From a virus, in the IMG/VR virus record IMGVR_UViG_3300049434_000042, positions 1 through 64,000 of that record: a stretch of 64,000 bases of DNA. The stretch is one strand, 5' to 3'. Position numbers and translations under genes: made by a program. Each line of letters starts with the position of its first letter. Positions within the stretch are counted from its first letter, which is position 1. Of this stretch, positions 29,891-37,454 are shown one piece after another. The notes below the pieces were generated by a model that was given only the letters and a program-made list of their open reading frames with translations, was not told where the DNA came from and did no database searches.

Positions 29891-30270
29891 TACTTCCACC
29901 TGCCGCGGGTGGCGAAGCGTAGGGCCCGGCGCCACCAGCGGCGGTACGCGCGCCGGCTTCGGCGGAGGGTGAAGAGCGCGCGGTCGGTGTCGACGAGATC
30001 GGGGATCCGTTGGTCTTCGGGGCAGAGCTCCTCCCGCCACGCGCCGAGCAGGGCCCGGAGCACGTTCTCCTGATCGGCGAAGGCAGCGTCGGTGAGTGTC
30101 TTACTGTCGAGGATGGCGGCGAGGGTCTCGCGTTCCGCGTCGGTGATCCTGCCGCCGGCGGCAATCACGTTGAGCATGTCGTCGTCGCGCTGTACCGCTG
30201 CCAGGTCGGCGACGGTCTCGTCGGTCGGGCGGCCGTAGTGGCTACGGGGGGTGCCGCCGGTGCCGTTCAC
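29890..30270 (-). CDS. Hypothetical protein (126 aa)
   Basis: GTG 30270 overlaps the upstream stop. Mostly helical: RDDDMLNVIAAGGRITDAER, then LAAILDSKTLTDAAFADQEN. It ends in a Trp/Arg-rich basic tail (RRSRRAYRRWWRRALRF) that may bind nucleic acid or membranes. Confidence 0.7.
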   Translation of the reverse strand: MNGTGGTPRSHYGRPTDETVADLAAVQRDDDMLNVIAAGGRITDAERETLAAILDSKTLTDAAFADQENVLRALLGAWREELCPEDQRIPDLVDTDRALFTLRRSRRAYRRWWRRALRFATRGRWK

Positions 30271-30587
30271 AGCAGGACGTCGAGGTCGATGCGGGCGTTG
30301 TCGACGAGCATGGGCCGGACGAGACGCTCGGCGCATTCGGGGCACTGCAGCTCGTCGACGTCGGGGACTGCGACGGTGCCGAGGCCGTGGGCGGAGTCGG
30401 TGCCGCAAGTCGACGTCGTCCAGACCTGCACTCCATCGGTGGTCTCGACCGCTTCGGCGTTAACGATCCAGTCCACCTCGGTCATACCGTCGAGCCGGGC
30501 GATCGTGTGGTTTTGAGCTTCGACCCTGCGTGCGGTCCGGTCGACGGCGGAGAGGATCTCTGCGTTGAGTGCGGTAGCGATGGTCAT
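30267..30587 (-). CDS. Hypothetical protein with Cys pair (106 aa), first gene after a conserved leader
   Basis: 106 residues from ATG 30587, with AGCACGGAGG at 30596-30605. An N-terminal helix is followed by a domain ending in LQCPECAERL, half of a zinc ribbon. It heads the overlapping run that ends at 27259. Function unknown. Confidence 0.75.
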   Translation of the reverse strand: MTIATALNAEILSAVDRTARRVEAQNHTIARLDGMTEVDWIVNAEAVETTDGVQVWTTSTCGTDSAHGLGTVAVPDVDELQCPECAERLVRPMLVDNARIDLDVLL

Positions 30588-30595
30588 TGTGTGTT

Positions 30596-30667
30596 CCTCC
30601 GTGCTGTGTCGGTGTCCCGTCGGACCCTGACCTCCCCGATACTACTGTCCTACGGGTCAGGTCACAA
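30596..30667 (-). promoter_or_regulatory. Promoter and AGCACGGAGG leader for the 30587 operon
   Basis: Minus strand: -35 TTGTGA (30662-30667), exact 17-bp spacer, -10 TAGTAT (30639-30644), then CGACGGGACACC and AGCACGGAGG (30596-30605). Best-formed of the four matching promoters. It starts right after a terminator hairpin. Confidence 0.75.
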
Positions 30668-30670
30668 AGA

Positions 30671-30712
30671 ATAGATCCGGTGCAGGGCGTGTGTGCCTTA
30701 CACCGGATCTAT
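30671..30712 (-). terminator. Intrinsic terminator, 12-bp perfect stem
   Basis: ATAGATCCGGTG (30671-30682) is the exact complement of 30701-30712, with an 18-nt loop and a TCTTT run on the minus-strand side. It ends the transcript of the 30740-31354 membrane protein just before the next promoter. Confidence 0.85.
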
Positions 30713-30739
30713 CGGGTACTGCTGGCGGATCGTTACAGG

Positions 30740-31354
30740 TCAGCCGACCTTGACGAAGTCCTTACATCCGCTGAACTTGACGGCTTTGTCGGTCGGCTCG
30801 ATGGTGACCACTGCGGGGCCCTGACTGACGTCGCTTGTGATGATCTCGTTCAGGGTGCCTCCGGTACCGGAGAGCCGCTGCCACATGCACACCGGGATCA
30901 CGCTCGGAGTCGGGCCGGCTGACTTATAGGTACCGGAGGGGATCTCGGCGCCGACGAGCCAGCTTCCGTCACCGAAGCTCTCGACCATGTGTAGCTGTCC
31001 GGCGCCGGCGGCGTGACCGGTCGAGGGTGCCACTGCAGGGACCATGGTCGGCGATCCGTCGTGGGAGGCGTGGCTAGCGATGGCGAACACTCCGACGGTG
31101 ACCAGCAGGCCGAAGAATGCGCCGATGGCGCCGAGGACGATGCCGGCTACGGCTTGACCGGATCCGACGTCCGGGCCTCGGCGGGCTTGGCGGTAACCCA
31201 TGATGCCGACGCCGAGCGCGAGGCTGGCGGTAAAGAAGCCGACGATCGGTACCCAACAGAAGAACACGCCGAGGATGCCGAGGACGAGGGCGACCGTGGC
31301 CGGTTTGTTGCCGCGTGAGGGTGCAGGGGTGGGCTGGTCGATTACGGTGGTCAT
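30740..31354 (-). CDS. DUF4190-like membrane protein with C-terminal extracellular domain
   Basis: 204 residues. Two transmembrane helices (about 22-48 and 70-95, e.g. ALVLGILGVFFCWVPIVGF) with a DUF4190-like arrangement. The outer domain contains FGDGSWLVGAEIPSGTYKS, a beta-rich motif seen in actinobacterial lipoproteins and phage surface proteins. A late Cys pair (VCMW, GCKDF) may form a disulfide. It is framed by a hairpin upstream and a terminator downstream, so it is a single-gene unit. A surface-exposed protein in a phage can act in superinfection exclusion; that role is inference. Confidence 0.75.
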   Translation of the reverse strand: MTTVIDQPTPAPSRGNKPATVALVLGILGVFFCWVPIVGFFTASLALGVGIMGYRQARRGPDVGSGQAVAGIVLGAIGAFFGLLVTVGVFAIASHASHDGSPTMVPAVAPSTGHAAGAGQLHMVESFGDGSWLVGAEIPSGTYKSAGPTPSVIPVCMWQRLSGTGGTLNEIITSDVSQGPAVVTIEPTDKAVKFSGCKDFVKVG

Positions 31355-31374
31355 TGCGGAGTCCTTTCCGTTGG

Positions 31375-31416
31375 GGCCCGGTCGGAGTGTTCGGAGCGGG
31401 ATGCTCCGACCGGGCC
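31375..31416 (-). terminator. 13-bp perfect hairpin between clamp-like and membrane genes
   Basis: GGCCCGGTCGGAG (31375-31387) pairs exactly with 31404-31416 around a 16-nt loop. No T-run follows in either direction. It likely terminates or attenuates the replication-gene transcript. Confidence 0.65.
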
Positions 31417-31459
31417 GGTAGTTACTTACATGCGGTGTATCGCCGGCGGGCGGAGAGTG

Positions 31460-32254
31460 TTACACCGGCAGGGGGTCGGGCTCGACTCGAACTGGGAGCT
31501 CGGGATCGAAGACGCGGACGGTCGGGGCGAGGTGTTCGCCGTTGTCGGCGTCGAGGGGTACAGGCATGGCTACGCAGTGCCAGCCTCCGCCGACTTCCCA
31601 GACCCATCCTTTTAGTTGGTGCTGCTGATAGCAGCGGATGTCCATCTTCCGGCGTTTCGCGACGGCGGAGATGAGGGCGAGGTTCTCGGCTCGTAGGCCG
31701 GTGCCGTAGCTGGCGGGGATGACTTTGCCGTCGACTTTGACCTCGGCGCCGATCTTCGGGGTCAATTTGTTCACGATGTCGCGGGGGAAGTCGGTCGAGT
31801 CGAGGAGGTGGACGGTGAGCACTTTGCCCCCGGGGATGGTTTGGGGATCCTCCCGGAAGGTCAAGGTCTCGCCGGAGAGCTCGATCTCCGTTTGGTGGGT
31901 GCGGTCTTTGCCCAGTGTGTTGATCAGGGGGCGGAAGAGGTCGATGACGGCGTTGACGTCGACGGCGGCGACGAGGCAGGGCCGGTGAAAGGTGCCGCCG
32001 GAGTCCACCCATGTGTGAGCTTGAGCGATGATTTTGCCGTTTAGCGCGGTGGCGACGAGCAGGCCAGTCTCGACGGTGTCGAGCATGGATTCAGTGCCGC
32101 CGTCTTCGTCGTCGGGGATGGCAAACTCGCCCGTCGAAGTGTGCAGCAGCACGGCGGTGAGGTGCGGTACGAGGTCTTTCGCTTTCGCTGCGCAGCAGAT
32201 GGTGTCTTTGAGCAGCGCGACGAGGGTGCGGGTAGGCAGGGTTACTCGGCTCAT
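31460..32254 (-). CDS. Sliding-clamp (DnaN)-like phage protein, tentative
   Basis: 264 residues from ATG 32254, overlapping the upstream stop. The start SRVTLPTRTLVALLKDTICC and the end pattern (GGGWHCVAMPVPLDAD, like the clamp's final strand with a conserved M-P) resemble phage-encoded beta-clamp proteins. The alternating helix and strand pattern also fits. Clamp proteins tether polymerases to DNA. It is shorter than bacterial DnaN (about 370-390 residues), so it may be a two-domain version. The assignment is by eye and could be wrong. Confidence 0.5.
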   Translation of the reverse strand: MSRVTLPTRTLVALLKDTICCAAKAKDLVPHLTAVLLHTSTGEFAIPDDEDGGTESMLDTVETGLLVATALNGKIIAQAHTWVDSGGTFHRPCLVAAVDVNAVIDLFRPLINTLGKDRTHQTEIELSGETLTFREDPQTIPGGKVLTVHLLDSTDFPRDIVNKLTPKIGAEVKVDGKVIPASYGTGLRAENLALISAVAKRRKMDIRCYQQHQLKGWVWEVGGGWHCVAMPVPLDADNGEHLAPTVRVFDPELPVRVEPDPLPV

Positions 32255-32724
32255 GCGGCGATCCTTTCTGCGGGGGCGAACTGTGGACAGTGGCGGCCGG
32301 CGACGGTGCCGTCGGGTAGCCACTCGGCGTGGCCGTTTCGGCGTAGCCAGTCGATCTGACGTTCGGTGAGCCACTCGCGGCGAATCTTGAGTCGGCCGGA
32401 GTCTTTCGCGACGTGGTGACCGTTCGCGGTCTCGTCGCACAGTGGCCAGCCGTTCTCGACGACGGACGGGCCACCTTGTGAGCGCTTAATCAGGTGATCC
32501 ATTTGTGTTCGGGTGCTGCCGCAGCCGGGTATCGAGCACACCGGTCCGTACTCGGCGGTGCATTGCGCGTGCCAGGGTGCGTCGTTTCGGCGTCTGCTCT
32601 TGGAGCTGCAGCCGGCGGGGCGGGGTTGCTTGGACATGCCGCGGGCCCGTCGGGCGGTTGCCTGACGGGCCTCATAGGCGCGGATTTTCTCGAGACTGGG
32701 GCGGGCGAAGCCGCTGCGTTTCAC
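32251..32724 (-). CDS. HNH endonuclease
   Basis: 157 residues. A basic N-terminal region, then the HNH module: CSIPGCGSTRTQMDHLIKRS with the first Cys pair and D-H, then GGPSVVENGWPLCDETANGH with Asn and the second Cys, and HHVAK. All expected catalytic and zinc residues are present. Phage HNH proteins often help terminases cut DNA or act as homing nucleases; here it sits between the exonuclease and the clamp-like gene, with overlaps on both sides. Confidence 0.88.
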   Translation of the reverse strand: MKRSGFARPSLEKIRAYEARQATARRARGMSKQPRPAGCSSKSRRRNDAPWHAQCTAEYGPVCSIPGCGSTRTQMDHLIKRSQGGPSVVENGWPLCDETANGHHVAKDSGRLKIRREWLTERQIDWLRRNGHAEWLPDGTVAGRHCPQFAPAERIAA

Positions 32725-34031
32725 ACGGTCTCCTCTTCTGCAGGTGCTTTCTTGCGGCTGACTTTTTTCCCTGCCGGCGCGCGGCTGGCGCAGTTGAGGA
32801 GGTCGTCACGCAGCGAAGGGTCGAGGGTGGCGCCGGCGCGTTTGAGGGATTCACCGGAGCCGGTCAGGGCGAGGCGGTATTCGGCCTCGTGGTCAGGGAG
32901 GAGGAGGTCGGCGACGGCGACGGGGTCGACGGTGACTTTCGTCGCCTCTTCCGACGTCCAGATTTGCTCACCGATGCGGAGGGTTTTCGCGGCGTGTGTT
33001 TCCTGATCGAGTGCGCCTCGGAGGTCGTCGACTTGATTTTTGAGGAGCTTCGAGACCATGGATGCCCGGGGGTAGGTCTCGGCTAGCTGCCGCGGAGTGC
33101 GCCCGGACATGCGGACTCGCATGCTTTCGCCGACGTCGGGCAGTGCTTGCCAGGCAGGGCAGCCGAAGCGCACCGCGCAGTAGGTACACCCGTCGTTGAG
33201 GATTGGTGCCGGCGCGTTGTCGCGGAGCATGGTTCGGGCCATGGCGCAGGCCCACGCGTACCAGAGATCGCGTTCGCCTTTCGAGTACTCGTGGGCGAGG
33301 TCTCGGTAGCGGAGCAGGTCGAGGTAGCAGACGACGCGGTCGGGCGGGGTGCCGTACTTCTGTGCCCACCACTGTCGGATGAGCCAGTCATAGCCGAGGA
33401 GCTGGACGTCGCCGCGGAGGCTCTCGCGCTCGACGGGGCGGGCGGCTGATTTGTGGTCGATGACGCGGGCGACGGTTTCGTCTTCGTCGTTGGGGTCGAT
33501 CGAGACGTTGTCGATGATGCCTCGGAAGTAGACCGGGCCGAAGTCGTCGTCGACGTAGAGCTCGAATGTTGCGTCGAGCTCGGTCGCGATGGTGGCGTAG
33601 CGGTTCAGGGGCCCGCCGCGGTCGAGGTAGCCGAGGAGTATTTCGACGGCGTCGGCGTAGTCGGGCATCGTGAGTGACGGTGACCAGACGCGGCCGAGTG
33701 CGTCTTCCGGGCCGATCGCGTCGGTCTCCATGAGGTGCAGCGCAGAGTGTAGGACGGTGCCGAGCTCACTGGGGCGGGTAACGAGCTCGGGTGTCTCTCC
33801 GTGGCCGTAGGTCAGGGCGTAGGCCCGTGGGCAGCCTCGGACCTCTTCGGCGTTGGTGCCGAGTAGGTCGACGGCTCCGTATCGGCGGTACTGGCTTATG
33901 GATACCTGCGGGTGGCCCTGCGAGTTGCGGGGGACGATCAGGGTTGGTGGTGCGGGGTCGTGGTATCCGCGTCGGTGTGGTGGGAGCGCGCAGGTTCCCC
34001 CGGGGCACGGTTCGCCGCATGTGGTGGTCAT
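32721..34031 (-). CDS. Cas4/RecB-like PD-(D/E)XK exonuclease with Fe-S-type cysteines
   Basis: 436 residues. After a Cys-bearing N-terminus (TTTCGEPCPGGTC), the nuclease core shows LGTVLHSALHLME (conserved His), then FRGIIDNVSIDP and ARVIDHKSAA (D...D-x-K active site). The C-terminal DGCTYCAVRFGCPAW holds three cysteines that, with an upstream one, would bind a 4Fe-4S cluster as in Cas4 and AddB-type nucleases. A basic Lys-rich tail follows. It lies next to SSB and ERF genes, a standard phage recombination set in which the exonuclease makes single strands for annealing. Confidence 0.88.
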   Translation of the reverse strand: MTTTCGEPCPGGTCALPPHRRGYHDPAPPTLIVPRNSQGHPQVSISQYRRYGAVDLLGTNAEEVRGCPRAYALTYGHGETPELVTRPSELGTVLHSALHLMETDAIGPEDALGRVWSPSLTMPDYADAVEILLGYLDRGGPLNRYATIATELDATFELYVDDDFGPVYFRGIIDNVSIDPNDEDETVARVIDHKSAARPVERESLRGDVQLLGYDWLIRQWWAQKYGTPPDRVVCYLDLLRYRDLAHEYSKGERDLWYAWACAMARTMLRDNAPAPILNDGCTYCAVRFGCPAWQALPDVGESMRVRMSGRTPRQLAETYPRASMVSKLLKNQVDDLRGALDQETHAAKTLRIGEQIWTSEEATKVTVDPVAVADLLLPDHEAEYRLALTGSGESLKRAGATLDPSLRDDLLNCASRAPAGKKVSRKKAPAEEETV

Positions 34032-34393
34032 TAGAAAGCGGGCTCCTCTCCCGGCTCGATCCGGGGTGCTGGTGGTGTACGTACGAGGGTGGCGACCATG
34101 GCCCGGACGTGGGTCTTCCGCTCTTTCTTGCCGCGGGAGACCTCGACTTCCTGCTGCGTGAGCTCACCGACGATGTGGACGAAGGCGCCTTTCTGCCAGG
34201 TGGCGACGAGCTCGGCGACGTCTTCCCACGCTTGGACTCTGACGAAGACGGTTTCGACGATGTCGGCTTCGGTGCGCCGGTCATAGCGGACGTGCTTAAC
34301 GATCACGGTCAGGGTTGCTCGGATGGCGCGCTGGCCGACGTCTTCGAGGTCGGGCTCTTTGAGGAGGATCCCGGCGATCTCTACGCGGTTCAT
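34031..34393 (-). CDS. Second SSB-like OB-fold protein
   Basis: 120 residues. RVEIAGILLKEPDLEDVGQR, FVRVQAWEDVAELVATWQKG and FVHIVGELTQQEVEV match the OB fold of SSBs, but the acidic tip is only EPGEEPAF rather than a full DDxPF. It is coded between the exonuclease and the annealing protein. Likely the phage's own SSB for recombination, distinct from the transfer-region SSB at 1688. Confidence 0.85.
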   Translation of the reverse strand: MNRVEIAGILLKEPDLEDVGQRAIRATLTVIVKHVRYDRRTEADIVETVFVRVQAWEDVAELVATWQKGAFVHIVGELTQQEVEVSRGKKERKTHVRAMVATLVRTPPAPRIEPGEEPAF

Positions 34394-34605
34394 GCTTCGA
34401 CCTGCCTTTCATGCTTTGCCGCTTGACCGCTCGGCGTCTTAGGGTGGTGATCAGACGGTGAGTGACACGGTCCCGACGGGGACCTAGTCGGTTGCTCTGC
34501 CGTCGGGCCCCCCTGCCGGACGGTTTTGGGAAGGTGAGCTGCAGTGTCTAGCCATCCGCTGCGCTCCCCCTCCGTGCTGGCCGTTCGCCAGGGGGCCCAC
34601 CTCAT
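34390..34605 (-). CDS. 71-aa polar protein joined by ATGA overlaps on both sides
   Basis: The frame fills the gap between ERF and SSB exactly, starting in the ERF stop (ATGA) and ending in the SSB start (ATGA). The product is polar (Pro, Ser, Gln, His) and probably disordered. A seventh copy of AGCACGGAGG (34569-34578) lies inside it and precedes a 23-codon frame at 34484-34555. The perfect overlaps are the main reason to believe the 71-residue frame. Confidence 0.55.
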   Translation of the reverse strand: MRWAPWRTASTEGERSGWLDTAAHLPKTVRQGGPTAEQPTRSPSGPCHSPSDHHPKTPSGQAAKHERQVEA

Positions 34606-35411
34606 ACCTCCTGTTTCGTCGCCATGCGGGACTCTTCGATCTCTCGGATCGAGCGTTTGATCGCGTTGCGCATGATGGCGGCGTTCTCGACGGAAAGCCG
34701 GCGGATCTCGATTGCTTCGATCGGGCCACCCTCGACGGCGGTCTTGACGACGTCGGTGCCGAGGCGCTCGCGGCAGTACTTCGCGACGCGGCCGTTCGAG
34801 GTCTCTTCGTCTTCGCCGCGTAGGACGCGAACTTGCTCGATCACCGACAGTAGGTCGGCGTGGGTGTCGCGGGGTGCGGCCGCGCGCTGGTCGTGCTGCC
34901 GGACGCGTTCCTCAGTTTTGACGTCGGCGCGTTCGTAGCTTTGTGAGTCGGGCTCTTCGTGTAGCTCTCGGGTGGGGATGAGGAGGGCCTGCAGTAGGGC
35001 GATACGCAGCGCGACGGACATGGCTTTGGGTGTGGATTTGTCACCGGAGTCCATGGCTTCGCCGGGGACGATGACGTCGAGGAAGTCGATCGGGCCTTGG
35101 AAGCGGTAGCCGACGGAGAGGGTGACCTCCCGCATCTTCGAGCCGCTGGTCGAGACGATGTCGCGGGTCTGCGCGGTGGCCAGTTGGGGCAGGATGAGTA
35201 TTCCGAGCTCGGCGAACACGGGCGAGACGGTGTTGACGACGTCGTCGATGCCGCGGAAGTCGTAATTCTGTTTGACGTTGTGGCCGAGTTTGCCGACGGC
35301 GCCGACGCGTCGCTTCGCTTCCATAAGTAGCCGGTAGATCGTCCAAGTGGTGTAGTCGAGGTCGGTGTCGAGCTCTGCGAGGTCGTCGGGTGCTGGCGCC
35401 ACGGTGGTCAT
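34602..35411 (-). CDS. ERF-family single-strand annealing protein
   Basis: 269 residues. The ERF core is seen in LDYTTWTIYRLLMEAKRRVG, then KQNYDFRGIDDVVNTVSPVF and the middle motif VTLSVGYRFQGP, with GDKSTPKAMSVALRIALLQA later. ERF proteins anneal complementary strands with help from an exonuclease and SSB. All three are adjacent here. The C-terminal third is charged and helical. ATG 35411 is chosen by the GAGGGAGAA site and overlap with the upstream stop. Confidence 0.9.
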   Translation of the reverse strand: MTTVAPAPDDLAELDTDLDYTTWTIYRLLMEAKRRVGAVGKLGHNVKQNYDFRGIDDVVNTVSPVFAELGILILPQLATAQTRDIVSTSGSKMREVTLSVGYRFQGPIDFLDVIVPGEAMDSGDKSTPKAMSVALRIALLQALLIPTRELHEEPDSQSYERADVKTEERVRQHDQRAAAPRDTHADLLSVIEQVRVLRGEDEETSNGRVAKYCRERLGTDVVKTAVEGGPIEAIEIRRLSVENAAIMRNAIKRSIREIEESRMATKQEV

Positions 35412-36019
35412 GCGGGGTTCTCCCTCGTCGTTGTGATGTCGAGTACTGCCTCGACACCGATCGACCATGCGATCACTTGAGTTATCGCTGTGTGTTCCTC
35501 GGGTGTTACACCCTCCGTGACATGCCGGCGGGTGTCGGATTCGCGCCACGGCTGACGGACGGGAGCGAGGAAGAGGATCTCCCCCCGGTCAGGGGTGACG
35601 ATGTAAACGATCAGGTAGTCGGGGAGTGCGTCTTTGGGCCGGCGCCCGTCGGGCCGGAGGATCGGGATCCCTTGGACTGACCAGCCTTGCCAGCGGATGA
35701 GTCTGATCGGGGCGACGTGTTGGTTTCGTTGCGAGGTCACGGTGTAGGCGACGTCGAGTTTCGCGGCCGGCGGCAGTGAGGGCTTGTGCGTGGGTTCGGC
35801 GCCGGGATTCACTTCGTAGTAGGCGTACCGGCGGTCGATGTCGGCGTCGTCGGGGTGGTGGCCGCGCCGGCGGATGACGCCTTTGTCGCGGAGCTGCGCG
35901 AGGAGCGCGGTGACGTAGGACGGCGAGATCCGCAGCTCCGCGGCGATCTGGGAGGGACGCATGTTCTCGGAGATGCAGCGAAAGACCGACCATTCGGCGT
36001 CGGTTAGGCCAGGTTGCAT
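35408..36019 (-). CDS. Winged-helix DNA-binding protein (203 aa)
   Basis: 203 residues from ATG 36019, 10 nt after the AGCACGGAGG leader. Residues 5-60 form a MarR/LuxR-like winged helix (TDAEWSVFRCISENMRPSQI, AAELRISPSYVTALLAQL, then a wing RRRGHH). The remainder is a beta-rich domain with Pro/Trp clusters (IRLIRWQGWSVQGIPI). As first gene of its transcript, ahead of ERF and the nuclease, it may regulate the recombination genes. Confidence 0.75.
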   Translation of the reverse strand: MQPGLTDAEWSVFRCISENMRPSQIAAELRISPSYVTALLAQLRDKGVIRRRGHHPDDADIDRRYAYYEVNPGAEPTHKPSLPPAAKLDVAYTVTSQRNQHVAPIRLIRWQGWSVQGIPILRPDGRRPKDALPDYLIVYIVTPDRGEILFLAPVRQPWRESDTRRHVTEGVTPEEHTAITQVIAWSIGVEAVLDITTTRENPA

Positions 36020-36029
36020 CGTGTGATCG

Positions 36030-36108
36030 CCTCCGTGCTTGTGGTGCGGGGTCGTCACCCCGTGACCTGCTGAAACTGATCATACAGTAGGTGGGGGTCG
36101 GCCCACAG
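36030..36108 (-). promoter_or_regulatory. Promoter and AGCACGGAGG leader for the recombination operon
   Basis: Minus strand: -35-like CTGTGG (36103-36108), 18-bp spacer, -10 TATGAT (36079-36084), then GGTCACGGGGTGACG, which can form a small hairpin, and AGCACGGAGG (36030-36039). It lies in the gap directly after dnaB. Confidence 0.65.
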
Positions 36109-36110
36109 AG

Positions 36111-37454
36111 TCACATATTGCGACCGACGAACTCGGACCGGGCCCGGGCGTAGTAGCCGGAGAACGAGAGGACGACGTCGTCGGTTTGGCCGTTGCGGTT
36201 CTTACCGATGATCAGAGTGATCTCTCCGGGGCGGTCCTCTTCGCGGTGCAGGAGGATGACGACGTGGGCGTCCGCTTCGATCTGGCCGGATTCGCGGAGG
36301 TCGGCGACGACGGGCCGGGACTTTGAGCGGGTCTCCGGCCCGCGGTTGAGTTGGTGCAGGAGAACGATCGGGATGTCGAGCTCTTTCGCTAGTTGGGTGA
36401 GCTCGCGGGACATGCGGGCGACTTCCTCTTGACGGTTGCCGCTCTTCGTCGATACGGCCGTGATCAAATTGAGTTGGTCGATGACGACGAGGCCGAGGCC
36501 TTCGCGTTTGCGTTGCCGGCAGGCCGCGGCGATCTCGGCGACGGTGATCCCTGACCGGGTGTGGACCCATAGCGGCCAGTTGCGGATCCGGTCGGCGCAG
36601 CGGATGACGCGGCCGCGGTCCTCTTCGCTGAGCTCGTGGCGGATGAGGTGACGCAGGGGCACGCTGGCGGTGTCGGCGATAAGCCGGGCCATCACCTCGG
36701 ATTCGGGCATTTCGAGGGAGAAGAGCAGGGTCGGCACGTTGAGTTGTGCGGCCGCGCGTGCGCAGGAGAAGCCGATGATGCTCTTGCCGACGCCGGGGCG
36801 GGCGGCAACGATGATGAGCTGCCCGCGGCCTAGGCCTCCGTTGAGGATGTCGTCGACGTCTGGCCACGGGGTCTGTACGACACCGGGTGGCGGTTCGTCG
36901 AGGCTGTCTACGTAGCCGTCGACGATGTCGAGCAGTGCTGGCGCGGCAGCGGATTCGCGGAGTGCAGCCGCGTCGACGAGCTCGCGTGCCATGAGCTGTA
37001 GCTCGTCGAGGTCGGCGCCGGATCCGCCGATTTGCCAGATGCGGTGGCCGGCTTGGACGAGGCGCCGGCGTGATGCTTTCTCGGCGACTATCGAGGCGTA
37101 GTAGGTGGCGTTTGCTGCGGTGGGGCATGCGCGGGTGAGGTTGTGTAGCCAGACGCCTCCGCCGGCGCGGGCGATGTGTTCGTCTCGGCTGGTCTCCTCG
37201 AACACGGTCAGCGCGTCGATCGGTTTCCCGGCTGCGCGCATGTCGAGCAGGGTTGACCAGAGTTGCGCGTGTATGGGCCGGTAGAAGTCGTCGGGGGTGA
37301 CGATCGCGACGACGTCGTCGAGGACGTGCTCCGACATGAGGACGGCGCCGAGGAGCGCTGCCTCGGATTCGGTGCTGGCGTCGGGGTCGGCCGCGGTGGC
37401 GGTGTCGTCGTCGGGGTAGTCGTCGGGTGGTGGTTCGAGCAGCGTCGAGGTCAT
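36111..37454 (-). CDS. dnaB: Replicative DNA helicase, DnaB family
   Basis: 447 residues from ATG 37454, overlapping the loader stop (ATGA). The N-terminal domain starts at TESEAALLGAVLMSEHVLDD (about 28-47) with the usual primase-interacting helices. The RecA-like motor has Walker A AARPGVGKS (about 223-231), Walker B GLVVIDQLNLI and the late VVILLHRE and FSGYYARARSEF motifs. It unwinds DNA at the replication fork. Length is normal for the family and there is no intein. It is encoded right after its likely loader and initiator, forming a self-contained replication-initiation unit. Confidence 0.95.
   Translation of the reverse strand: MTSTLLEPPPDDYPDDDTATAADPDASTESEAALLGAVLMSEHVLDDVVAIVTPDDFYRPIHAQLWSTLLDMRAAGKPIDALTVFEETSRDEHIARAGGGVWLHNLTRACPTAANATYYASIVAEKASRRRLVQAGHRIWQIGGSGADLDELQLMARELVDAAALRESAAAPALLDIVDGYVDSLDEPPPGVVQTPWPDVDDILNGGLGRGQLIIVAARPGVGKSIIGFSCARAAAQLNVPTLLFSLEMPESEVMARLIADTASVPLRHLIRHELSEEDRGRVIRCADRIRNWPLWVHTRSGITVAEIAAACRQRKREGLGLVVIDQLNLITAVSTKSGNRQEEVARMSRELTQLAKELDIPIVLLHQLNRGPETRSKSRPVVADLRESGQIEADAHVVILLHREEDRPGEITLIIGKNRNGQTDDVVLSFSGYYARARSEFVGRNM

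Noticed and set aside
31448-35510. GTGTTACACC-like palindromes near 31450 and 35498 as operators
   Set aside because: One overlaps a stop codon and the other lies inside coding sequence; too few and too inconsistent in position.
36111-37454. DnaB as a remnant or intein-bearing helicase
   Set aside because: Length, Walker motifs and C-terminal motifs are all normal and continuous.
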